64,000 nt of DNA from Symsagittifera roscoffensis (Eukaryota > Xenacoelomorpha > Acoela > Convolutidae), in the NCBI RefSeq assembly GCF_963678635.1, contig NC_087071.1:19467613-19531612 (forward strand), given 5' to 3'. Shown here one piece after another: positions 50,909 to 59,489 of this stretch. The notes below the pieces were generated by a model that saw only the letters and a list, made by a program, of their open reading frames with translations, ran no database searches and had not been told where the DNA came from. A program made the position numbers and the translations under genes. The stretch's first letter is position 1, and the number at the start of each line of letters is the position of its first letter.

Positions 50909-53326
50909 CTAGTTAAGAAATCTTGATGTGTTCATTGCTTTTCCATTCTTCATTTCTACTGGGTAAGCGATCGTTGCAGGAGTGGATTTGCGCTGTGATG
51001 ATTTTTTGTCCGAAAAAAGTTGTCGTCGCAAATTGATAGTTTCCACTAGCTTCTGGTCTTGGCTACTGAATGTTTCTTCAGTTTTGACATCTTTGAAATA
51101 CACAGCGACATTTTTTCGGGTTGTTAATGCCTTGTGGGTGTGCTAACGGTTCATGGGAGTACTAAGTTTTTTTGGTCTTTATGTTTCTGAAATATGTCAT
51201 TTTTTGTGTTTATCCTTGATGCGATCTTTTGTGGTATGTTTTCGTATTTCAGGACATTGTGTGGCTAGTTAAGTCATTTTGTTGTATTCATTGTTGTTCC
51301 ATTCATCAGGTCTACTGCGTTAGTGGTCGTTGCAGAAGTGAATTCGCGCTGTGGTGATTCTTTGTCCGAAAAAGTTGTCGTCACAATACTGGCAGTTTTT
51401 CTTTCTTTTTGTTTTTGACTAACAGACATTCTTTGAGTTTTCATAAATTTGAAAGACACAGCTGCCTTTTTGGGGTTGATAATTCATTATCCACTTGTTA
51501 TTGGTACCTGGGAGTGCTTAGTTTTTGATTTCAGTTTTTTTCTGTGGAATCATGTCATTTTATGTGTCTATCAGTGATGCGGTTTTTCTCGTTACAAGTG
51601 ATTCCATTTTTTATCAGTGTCTGGCTGATATTATCTTTTTGAAGTGCTCATTTTTATTCATTTATTCAATTCTATTGGGGTAGTGGTCGTCGTTGCACTA
51701 GCGAATTTGCGCTGGACTGTTTTTGTCTCAATAAAGTTATCGCAAATTGGTAGCTTCTGGTCTTGGCTGCTGAATGTTTCTTCAGATTTGTCATCTCTGA
51801 AATAAACAGCGACGCTTTTGTTGGGTTGTTAATGCGTTGTGGGTATGCTGAAGATTCATGGGAGTTCTGGGTTTTGATTTTGGTTTTCGTGTTTCTGAAA
51901 TATGTCTTTTTTGTGTTCAGCCTTGATGCGATTTTTTGTGGTACAAATTTTTTCATTTTTCAGGACAGTGTGGCTAGTGAAGAAATCTTGATGAGTTCAT
52001 TGTTGCTCCATTCATCGATTCTTCTGACTTAGCGATCGTTGCTGAAGCGGATTTGCGCTGTGGTGAAATTTTGTCCGAAAAAAGTTGTCGTCACAAATTG
52101 GTAGTTTCCACTAGCTTCTGGTCTTGGCTACTGAATGTTTCTTCAGTTTTGACATCTTTGAAATAGAAAGCGACGTTTTTTTTGGGTTCATAATGCGTTG
52201 TGGTTTTGCTGAAAGTTCATGGTAGTACTAAGTTTTTGATTTTTGGAATTTTTGTTTCTGAAGTATGTCTTTTTTTTGTTCATCCTTGATGCGGTTTTTT
52301 GTAGTACAATTTTTTCATTTTTCAGGAAATTGTGTGGCTAGTTAGGTCATCTTGATGTTCATTGTTGCTCCATTCATCAGCTCTACCAGGTTAGTTGTCG
52401 TCGCAGAAGAGAATTTGCGCTGTGGTGGTTTTTTGTCCGAAAAAAGTTGTCGTCACAGTGCTGGCAGTTTTTCTTTCTTTTTGGTTTTGAATACCAGACA
52501 TTACTTGAGTTTTCACAAATTTGAAAGACAGAGCTGCCTTTTTGGGTTGATAGTGCATTGTTAACTTGTTAAGCGTACCTGGGAGTGCTTAGTTTTTGAT
52601 TTCAGTGTTTTCTGTGGAATCGAGTCTTTTTATGTGCCAATCAGTGATGCGGTTTTTCTCGTTACAAGTTTTTCCATTTTTGATCAGTGTCTGGCTGATG
52701 TTATCATTTTGATGTGTTAATTTTTATTCATTTGTTCAGTTCTACTAGGGTAGAGGTCTTTGCTCTAGTGAATTTGCGCTGGATTGTTTTTGTCTCAATA
52801 AAGTTGTCACAAATTGGTAGTTTCCACGAGCTTCTGGTCTTGTCTACTGAATGTTTCTTCAGTTTTGACATCTTTGAAATACACAGCGACATTTTTGGGT
52901 TGTTAATTATTTGTTGGTATGCTAACGGTTCATGGGATTACTAATTTTTTGATTTTGGCTGTTATGTTTCTGAAATATGTCATTTTTTGTGTTTATCCTT
53001 GATGCGATCTTCTGTGGTACAAATTTTTTCATTTTTCAGGACATTGAGTGGCTAGTTAAATAATCTTGATGTGTTCATTGTTGTTCCATTCAGCAGTACT
53101 ACTGGGTTAGCGATCGTTGCAGAAGCGAATTTGCGCTGTGGTGATTTTTTGTCGGAAAAAGTTGTCGTCACAGTACTGGCAGTTTTTTCTTTTTGGCCTT
53201 GACTACCAGACATTCCTTGAGTTTTCATACGTTTGAAAGACAGCGCTGCCTTTTTGGGGTTGATAATGCAATGTTTTAACTGTTATTGGTACCTGGAAGT
53301 GCTTAGTTTTTGATTTCAGTGTTTTC
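50909..53326 (+). repeat. Terminal, mixed part of the array and its edge
   Basis: A-type and B-type monomers alternate, with B units at about 51387, 52459 and 53175. The last unit breaks off after GATTTCAGTGTTTTC, in the middle of a B monomer, and unrelated AAATAATAACAG sequence follows. The last ~350 bp (52893 onward) is almost identical to monomers inside the 2718-bp HOR at about 30300-30640. Confidence 0.85.
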
Positions 53327-53359
53327 AAATAATAACAGTTTAGTTGTACAATCTGACCT

Positions 53360-53578
53360 ATGCAGAAATGTCAACTTTGAAGGCCATCATCGGAATCTTA
53401 TGAGATGACTGGGTCGGAAGTCAGCCATTCGATGGCGCCGGGAAGCACATTACTGCCCTATTTTACATTGTAAATCAGTGCAGTATTCTGCTTCTGAGCG
53501 CCGTCGTTTGGCTGACATCTGACCCATTAATCTCATATATGATTCCGATGGTGGCCTTAAAAGTTGATGTTTTTGCAT
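53360..53578. repeat. Foldback (imperfect palindrome) element, copy 1
   Basis: The left arm ATGCAGAAATGTCAACTTTG pairs with the right-arm complement of GTTGATGTTTTTGCAT. The arms continue through GGCC(A)TCATCGGAATC, ATGAGAT, GGGTCGGAAGTCAGCC and GATGGCGCC to a small inner dyad TTTACATTGTAAA. The arms are about 100 bp with mismatches. The structure is compatible with a foldback or MITE-like element or a long hairpin transcript. No target-site duplication was recognised. Confidence 0.8.
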
Positions 53579-53694
53579 TTGCATTCGAGTAGTTCTGAAT
53601 TTGGATCAGAAATCATATCAATGAACATTAATTACGTATGTGTTGAATAATTTCTGTTTTCTTGCACGTGTAAAATTTAGTTTTTTTTATAGGA

Positions 53695-53963
53695 AATGAA
53701 TTTATGCTGATGACAGAACTTGCGGAACACATGTGGAGTATGTATGCTTGGAGAATGTTTCCATCAGGAAAACAGGTTTTTTGGCGTTTGAGACAACTCC
53801 TCCCTTATGGTTTTGGTTCATCTAGGAGTAGGCTTAGGAAATTTTTGCTCTCTCAAGAGCTGAGGAGATTTGCCTACAGATAATGAAGAGTTTGAGGTTC
53901 CAACCTCTAAAACCCTCTGCTTTTTCTGTTGGTTCTCTTCTGTTCAGAGATTGCACGTCTTAT
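53695..53963 (+). other. Exon-like segment with 59-codon ORF
   Basis: The segment is preceded by a T-rich tract ending in ATAG and followed by GGTAAGTT, matching spliceosomal acceptor and donor consensus. Inside, the ATG at 53704 opens a 59-codon frame to TAA at 53881-53883. The protein is Arg/Leu-rich (for example VFWRLRQLLPYGF) and unlike any family I recognise. The matching segment in copy 2 (about 55853-56141) has indels and an early TGA, and its donor is the weaker GGTAAATT. It may be a non-coding exon, a decayed gene fragment, or chance. Confidence 0.25.
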
Positions 53964-53997
53964 GGGTAAGTTTAAACGCTAATTGAGCCTCATTTGA

Positions 53998-54355
53998 GTT
54001 TCCAAAAAATGCTTATCTTACAGTTTCTATAAATGAAAAAATTCTTATCGTACAATTTCCATATATGAAAAAATGCTTGTCTTACAATTTCCATTTATGA
54101 TAAAATGCTTATATTACAATTTCCATTTATGAAAAAATGTTTATCCTACAATTTCCATATATGAAAAAATGTTAATCCTACAATTTCCATACATGAAAAA
54201 ATGTTTTTTCTACAATTTCTATATATGAAAAAAACGCTTATCCTAGAGTTTTTTTTTTACAATTTTCTGAGTCTATGAAACAGTAAAAAATTGTAGGACA
54301 AGCTTTTTTTCATATATGGAAATTGTAGGATAAGCATTTTTGGTCAACCCACGTT
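53998..54355. repeat. ~32-bp minisatellite plus inverted copy
   Basis: About eight imperfect units of the type ATGAAAAAATGCTTATCCTA followed by CAATTTCCATAT run from 53998 to about 54255. After a short spacer, the reverse complement appears at about 54288-54350 (AAATTGTAGGACAAGC, then GGAAATTGTAGGATAAGC). The whole region can fold into alternative stems. The flanking-block copy 2 keeps only the inverted fragment at about 56152-56186. Confidence 0.8.
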
Positions 54356-54519
54356 AAGATGCAGTTGAAGCACTATCTACAATTTAAAAAAAGTGCTTAA
54401 ACGTTCTCAAATCAAGCAATTTTTTTCGATGTCTTGACCAAAAACAATGTGAGTGACTTTTTTCAAATGCTTAAGCAAAATAACCACTGGAAAATATGTA
54501 AGATTTGAGCGGTTTTAGA

Positions 54520-55180
54520 GGTTTTTTTAGACAATTACGCTCAAAATCTTGCTTCAAAATGAGCGGTTTTTAAACGGTTTATCTAAAAAACCGCGCAAGG
54601 TTTGAGCGGTTTTTTTAGACAATTACGCTCAAAATCTTGCTTCAAAATGAGCGTCTTTTGAACGGTTTATCTAAGAAAACCGCGCAAGATTTGAACGGTT
54701 TTGAGCGGTTTATCTAAAAACACCGCTCAAAAACCGCGCAAGATTTGAGCGGTTTTTCTAGATTAACCGCTCAAATCTTGCGCGGTTTTTGAGCGGTTTA
54801 TCTAAAAAAAAAACGTTCAAAAACCGCGCTAGATTTGAACGGTTTTTGAGCGGTTTATCTAGAAAAACCGCTCAAAAACCATTCAAATCTTGCGCGGTTT
54901 TTTTTAGATAAAACCGCTAATTTGAAGCAAGATTTTGAGCGTAACTGTCCAAAATAACCGCTCAAATCTTGCTTCAAATTAGGTAAAAAACCTCGACTCG
55001 GGTCAAAATAAGCGGTTTTTGAACGGTTTATCTAAAAAAAACGCTCAAAAATTGCGCAAAATTTGAGCGGTTTATCTAAAAAACACGCTCAAAAACTGTT
55101 CAAATCTTGCGCGGTTTTTTTAGATAAACTGTTCAAAAACCGCTCATTTTGAAGCAAGATTTGAGCGGTTTTTTAGACAA
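54520..55180. repeat. Palindromic GAGCGGTTTT repeat cluster, copy 1
   Basis: TTGAGCGGTTT and its complement AAACCGCTCAA recur many times in both orientations, together with GCGCAAGATTT, GAACGGTTTATCTA, AGACAATTACGCTC and CTTGCTTCAAA. A perfect inner palindrome lies at 54734-54785, with arms CCGCGCAAGATTTGAGCGG around TTTTTCTAGATTAA. Outer motifs mirror each other around that centre for ~180 bp on each side. Long hairpin or cruciform potential is clear. Confidence 0.87.
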
Positions 55181-55193
55181 TTACGTCGTCACA

Positions 55194-55275
55194 AAAATAG
55201 CGATCGTTGCAGAAGCGAATTTGCGCTTAGGTGATTTTTTGTCCTAAAAATGTCGTCACGAATTGGTAGTTTCCT
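55194..55275 (+). repeat. Isolated satellite relic outside the array
   Basis: TAGCGATCGTTGCAGAAGCG-type core, ATTTGCGCT, GGTGATTTTTTGTCC, a TGTCGTCAC box and AATTGGTAGTTTCC are all present in monomer order, with a few substitutions and a lost hairpin arm. It is an A-type fragment of about 80 bp, 1.9 kb beyond the array edge and between the two flanking-block copies. Confidence 0.9.
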
Positions 55276-55496
55276 TGTGGTAAACTACCAAATATTCTTT
55301 GGGAACACAAAATTGTTGATGTCGTTTGAAAAACAAAAACTCAAAATGGTGAGTCTTAGATGTCGACGTCGGAAATTTGTCATATAGTCTAATGTCATTT
55401 TTCAGACTTGAAACCAAGTTGGGAATGATTTGATAACTCTTTCTTTTCAATTAGCCCGATAACAGTATAACTAAAAGACCGGCTTCATTTTTGTTT
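55276..55496. other. Unique spacer between flanking-block copies
   Basis: About 220 bp of AT-rich sequence with no repeat, gene or motif that I can support. A 64-codon minus-strand frame overlaps the satellite relic and is considered chance. Confidence 0.5.
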
Positions 55497-55531
55497 TGCA
55501 ATAATAACAGCTCAATTGTACAATCTGACCT

Positions 55532-55748
55532 ATGCAGAAATGTCAACTTTTAGGGCCACCATCGGACTCATCTATGAGATGACTGGGTCGGAAGTCAGCC
55601 AATCGATGGCGCCGAGAAGCACAATACTGCCCTTTTTTACCTTGTAAATCAGCGCAGTATTCTGCTTCTGAGCGCTGTCGCTTGGCTGACTTCTGACCCA
55701 GTCATCTCATATGGTTCCGATGGTGGCTTTAATAGTTGATATTTTTGC
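55532..55748. repeat. Foldback element, copy 2
   Basis: This has the same structure as the element in copy 1, but with a better preserved middle stem: TATGAGATGACTGGGTC at 55573 pairs with GACCCAGTCATCTCATA ending at 55711, and GAAGTCAGCC pairs with GGCTGACTTC. The loop lies around TTTTTACCTTGTAAATC. Confidence 0.8.
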
Positions 55749-56301
55749 TTTCGTGTAGAAGTTCTGAATTTTGATCAGAAATCATATCAATGAACTTTAA
55801 TTACTTATGTGTTGAATATTTTCTGTTTTCTGTGTAAAATTTTGTTTTTTATAGGAAATGAATTTATGCTGCTGACAGAACGTGCTTGAACTTGTGGATC
55901 AAAACTGGAGTATGTGAGCTTGGAGAATGTTTTGGCCAGGAAAACAGGTTTTTTGGCGTTTGAGACAACTCCTCCCTTATGGTTTTGGTTCAACTAGGAG
56001 TAGGCTTAGGAAATTGTTGCTCTCTCAAGAGTTGAGGAGATTCGCCTTCAGATAATGAAGAGTTTGAGGTTCCAACCTCTAAAACCCTCTGCTGTTTCTG
56101 TTGGTTCTTTTCTCTGTTCAGAGATTGCACGTCTTATGGGTAAATTTAAGTATGGAAATTGTAGGATAAGCATTTTTGGTCAAACCGGGTATCTACATTT
56201 TAAAAAAAGTGCTTAACCGTTCTCAACTCAAGCAAGATTATTTTTCGGTGTCTTGACCAAAAACAATGTGAGCGACTTTCTTCAAATGCTCGAGCAAAAT
56301 A

Positions 56302-56335
56302 ACCACTAGAAAATATGTAAGTATGTGTATGTATG

Positions 56336-56369
<34 letters not shown>

Positions 56370-56510
56370 TGTATGCATGTTTAAATGTATGTATGTATGC
56401 ATGTTTAAATGTAAGTATGTTTGTATGTATGTATGTATGTATGTATGTATGTATGTATGTATGTATGTATGTGTGTATAGATGTATGTACCTATCTTTGT
56501 ATATATCTAT
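56302..56510 (+). repeat. (ATGT)n microsatellite
   Basis: GTATGTATGTATG runs dominate, interrupted twice by CATGTTTAAATG and once by AAGTATGTTTG. The apparent Met-Tyr-Val-Cys reading frame is produced by the tetranucleotide period and is not a gene. Confidence 0.95.
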
Positions 56511-57010
56511 GAGCGATTTATTCTATATAAAAAAAGCTCAAAAAACCGCTCAAGATTTGAGCGGTTTTTTTAGACAATTACGCTCAAAATCTTGCTTCAA
56601 AATAAGCGGTTTTCGAACGGTTTATCGAAAAAAAAACGCTCAAAAACCGCGCAAGATTTGAACGGTTTTAAGCGGTTTATTTAAAAAAACCGCTCAAAAA
56701 CCGTTCAAATCTTGCGCGGTTTTTTTAGATAAACTGTTCAAAAACCGCTCAAACCGCTCATTTTGAAGCAAGATTTGAGCGGTTTTTTTAGACAATTACG
56801 CTCAAAAACTTGCTTCAAAATGAGCGGTTTTTGAACAGTTTATCTAAAAAAACCGCGCAAGATTTGAACGGTTTTAAGCGGTTTATCTAAAAAAAACCGC
56901 TCAAAAACCGTTCAGTTCTTCTGCGGTTTTTTTAGATAAACTGTTCAAAAACCGCTCATTTTGAAGCAAGTTTTTGAGCGTTATTGTCCTAAAAAACGGT
57001 CAAATCTTGC
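56511..57010. repeat. Palindromic GAGCGGTTTT repeat cluster, copy 2
   Basis: The motifs are those of the first cluster, in both orientations. Two dyad centres are visible, near 56685 (CCGCGCAAGATTTGAACGG against CCGTTCAAATCTTGCGCGG) and near 56890. Units share AGACAATTACGCTC at their outer ends. Confidence 0.85.
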
Positions 57011-57040
57011 TTCAAATTAGGTGAAAAATCTCGACTCGGG

Positions 57041-57365
57041 AAGTGTTCATCTAATATCTTCGAAGAGTAATTTTACCCGTCTTCGTCTTATGCTTGCTCT
57101 TTTGGCATATTAACAGCAACTTCATGATTTCTGAACATTGGATGCAGTTTATGGTGACGCGTGGGGCAAGAAGGCTTTTGTCTATTTTTGTGCATGTTTT
57201 CCCTCATTCTAGTTTTTCTATCCAGTGGAAATAATATCAGGGGAGAGAGTGGACCATTTGATCAAAATGCTTTGATATCGTATCCACCTTTGATTTCAAC
57301 CGCTCTCTTTGTTCCTTCTACCTATCATCTTTAGTGTTAAGTCTATCGTATTGTCGCATCGTTTT
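57041..57365. other. Unique intergenic DNA
   Basis: Less AT-rich sequence with no reading frame above ~30 codons, no repeat and no RNA gene that I can recognise. Confidence 0.5.
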
Positions 57366-58225
57366 AGTATCCCGCACTCAGAAAAAAGAGAAAGTAATTA
57401 ATTATAATGGATTTTTATTGTCAGTCTCCATATATTTTAAAAAGAATTGATTATGATCGATTAAAAAGGGATTAGAAAGTTGTTATTTTTCGAAACAATA
57501 AAAACTATTATAATCAATTGTAATAGATTATAAACGATTATCTTTTCAATTTCTATTTCTCAAACCTAATTGAATTATAATCCATTACGTCATCGTTTCA
57601 TTTCGTTGTACCTCTGTTATGTTTTGTGTGATTTTCAGTGATTTCGGGTATATATAATTTTGAGGAGGGTACGCGCAAAAACAAGTTCAGTGTTTTGGTC
57701 ATTTTTTCCCCAAAAAGTGCCTAAAAACGCAACGGAGAAACTTGACCAAAACAGAGTCAAGTTTGAATGAGTCCGGAATCAATCTAGTCAACCTAAAAAG
57801 AAGTTGAACAAATTTTCGAAGTTTTTTGAAAATCCATTCCTCCTCGAGAAAATCCTGCATCGTCTGTGCTTATAGCTTTAATTTTAGATAAGTTTAATTT
57901 TACTGTGTTTTCATGCAGAATAGCTAAATTATTCATTACAATTGACTTTTGTGTCAGGCAAAGCTTCAATAGAAAAAGAGATTATAATCTATTAAAATAG
58001 ATTCTGAAAGATTATAGAAGATTTTCGGAAAAGTTCTAAAAAATAAAGTTATTATAATTTGATTATATTTTATTGAAAAGTCAAAAAAACTTTATCACTA
58101 TTATGGATTATCAATTGTTTATACAGCTAAAATTGGCGCTTATAATCATTTATAATTACGCTAAAATTACTATTATAATTATAATATAATCGATTATTTT
58201 CTCTTTTTACTGAGTGCTGGATTCT
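57366..58225. mobile_element. Non-autonomous TIR element, ~860 bp
   Basis: The left end AGTATCCCGCACTCAG and the complement of the right end, AGAATCCAGCACTCAG, match at 14 of 16 positions. The match continues inward as AAAAAGAGAAA followed by TAAT/TTATAAT-rich arms of ~200 bp. The middle (~57610-57950) is ordinary sequence without a transposase-sized ORF. The layout resembles a MITE or foldback transposon. I see no convincing target-site duplication, so the exact ends and superfamily are uncertain. Confidence 0.6.
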
Positions 58226-58549
58226 TCTGATCTAGAACAAAGTTGAAATTTTTTAATTTGGCAATTACACCGAAGACTTTAGTCAAGGTGTTATGGTATC
58301 GTGTAACGGGTTTTTTTTTAATGTTGTCTGTTGTCAAGTGTCGAAAAATAATGTCCACAGTTATCAATTATCATGTGGGCTGGACTATATCGCGCTATGT
58401 CACGTGATTGCGTATGTTTGTTTCTTTATTTGTTCATCTTTATTTATTTAATTATCTGTTCTTCTATTTATTTAATTATGTTTAGTTTGCTTATATTTAT
58501 TTATAATTTATGTATGTACATATTTATTTTTGTTTATTTTTATCACGTG
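58226..58549. other. Intergenic DNA grading into TTTA-rich repeat
   Basis: The first ~170 bp are unique. From about 58410 the sequence becomes TTTATTTA-rich. No gene is supported. Confidence 0.5.
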
Positions 58550-59340
58550 TTTTGTTTATTTATTTAATTATTCTTTCTTTCATTTAGTTTTGCTTTTATT
58601 ATTTCTGCGTGTGTATTTATTTAATTTATTTATTTTCATTTATTTATATTATGGGTCTGTTTGTTTGGTTATTTGTTCATATATTTTTTTTCATGTCGAT
58701 TTAATTATTTGTACATTTCACTTTTGCTTTTATTTATTTATTTATTTTTTTATGTATTTATTTATGTATTTATTTATTTATTTATGTATTGATTTATTTT
58801 TTTATTGCTTATTTATTTATCAGGTGTGTTTTGTTTATTTGTTGATATTTATTTCTATATTTATTTAAGTATTCTTTCTTTCATTTAGTTTTGCTTTTAT
58901 TATTTATGTATGTGTATTTATTTCATTTATTTATTTTCATTTATTCATATTATGGGTCTGTTTGTTTGGTTATTTGTTCATATATATTTTTTCATGTCTA
59001 TTTAATTATTTGTACATTTCACTTTTGCTTTTATTTATTTATATATTCATTTATTTATGTATTCATTTATGTATTTATTTATTTATTTATGTATTGATTT
59101 GTTTTTTTATTGCTTATTTATTTATCAGGTGTGTTTTGTTTATTTGTTGATATTTATTTCTATATTTATTTAATTATTCTTTCTTTCATTTAGTTTTGCG
59201 TTTATTATTTATGTATGTGTATTTATTTAATTCATTTACTTTCATTTATTTATATTATGGGTCTGTTTGTTTGGTTATTTGTTCATGAGATATATATTTT
59301 TTCATGTTAATTTAATTATTTGTACATTTCAGTTTTGCAT

Positions 59341-59379
<39 letters not shown>

Positions 59380-59480
59380 TGTATTTATTTATTTATGTAT
59401 TGATTTATTTTTTTATTGTTTATTTATTTATCAGGTGTGTTTTGTTTATTCGTTGATATTTATTGCTATATTTATAGCAA
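58550..59480 (+). repeat. ~303-bp TTTA-rich minisatellite, three copies
   Basis: ATTCTTTCTTTCATTTAG starts at 58570, 58871 and 59176, spacings of 301 and 305 bp. Each unit then carries TTATGGGTCTGTTTGTTTGG, TTAATTATTTGTACATTTCA, a TTTA tetranucleotide tract and TTATCAGGTGTGTTTTG. The Phe/Tyr/Leu/Ile-rich reading frames here are repeat artefacts. Confidence 0.9.
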
Positions 59481-59489
59481 AAATTTGAC

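Larger units (their letters stand above)
1..53326 (+). repeat. Giant head-to-tail satellite array, ~357-365 bp monomer
   Basis: Every stretch of this region is a copy of one T-rich unit, always in the same orientation. Recurring boxes in fixed order are TTTTTCAGGACACTGTGTGG, TTAGCGATCGTTGCAGAAGC, a TTTTTTGTCCGAAAAAA hairpin, CACAAATTGGTAGTTTCCAC, CTTGGCTACTGAATGTTTCT, TTTGAAATACACAGCGAC and TTGATGCGATCTTTTGTGGT. Spacing between equivalent boxes is usually 357-365 bp, giving roughly 145 monomers. The left end is cut by the window, so true length is unknown. No unrelated insertion of gene size is seen inside. Such homogeneous arrays with higher-order structure are typical of centromeric, pericentromeric or heterochromatic blocks; which of these applies is inference. 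Confidence 0.97.
53327..55496 (+). repeat. Array-flanking block, copy 1
   Basis: This block and 55497-57040 begin with the same AATAATAACAG...TTGTACAATCTGACC sequence. In the same order both carry a foldback element, an exon-like segment, GGAAATTGTAGGATAAGC, CAAAAACAATGTGAG, ACCACT(G/A)GAAAATATGTAAG, and a palindromic GAGCGGTTTT stretch ending at TCTCGACTCGGG or CCTCGACTCGGG. Copy 1 additionally contains a 32-bp minisatellite and, past the shared end, a satellite relic and about 220 bp of apparently unique DNA. Confidence 0.82.
55497..57040 (+). repeat. Array-flanking block, copy 2
   Basis: This is the diverged second copy of the block starting at 53327. It lacks the 32-bp minisatellite but has an expanded ATGT microsatellite at the site where copy 1 reads AAATATGTAAG. 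It ends at ATCTCGACTCGGG, after which the sequence is unique. Numerous substitutions and indels separate the copies, so the duplication is older than the HOR amplifications in the array. Confidence 0.8.

Noticed and set aside
1-53326. Recurrent 65-115-codon reading frames on both strands (such as VPFISSTGLAIVAEADL)
   Set aside because: They recur only because the monomer recurs. They mostly begin at GTG or TTG rather than ATG, are broken by T-run length changes in sister monomers, and are open on both strands at once. No sign of a coding array.
1-53326. CRISPR array or prokaryotic repeat locus
   Set aside because: The whole 357-365-bp unit is repeated with gradual divergence. There are no short identical repeats separated by unique spacers, and no cas-like genes.
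55256-55993. Minus-strand frames of ~62 codons in the flanking blocks
   Set aside because: Not conserved between the two block copies, and they overlap repeat elements.
56323-56661. 112-codon frame rich in Met-Tyr-Val-Cys
   Set aside because: It is the translation of an ATGT microsatellite running into the palindromic repeat cluster.
58373-59488. Several Phe/Tyr/Leu/Ile-rich frames resembling membrane proteins
   Set aside because: They come from TTTA tetranucleotide-rich, three-copy minisatellite sequence and repeat with it; there is no independent coding signal.
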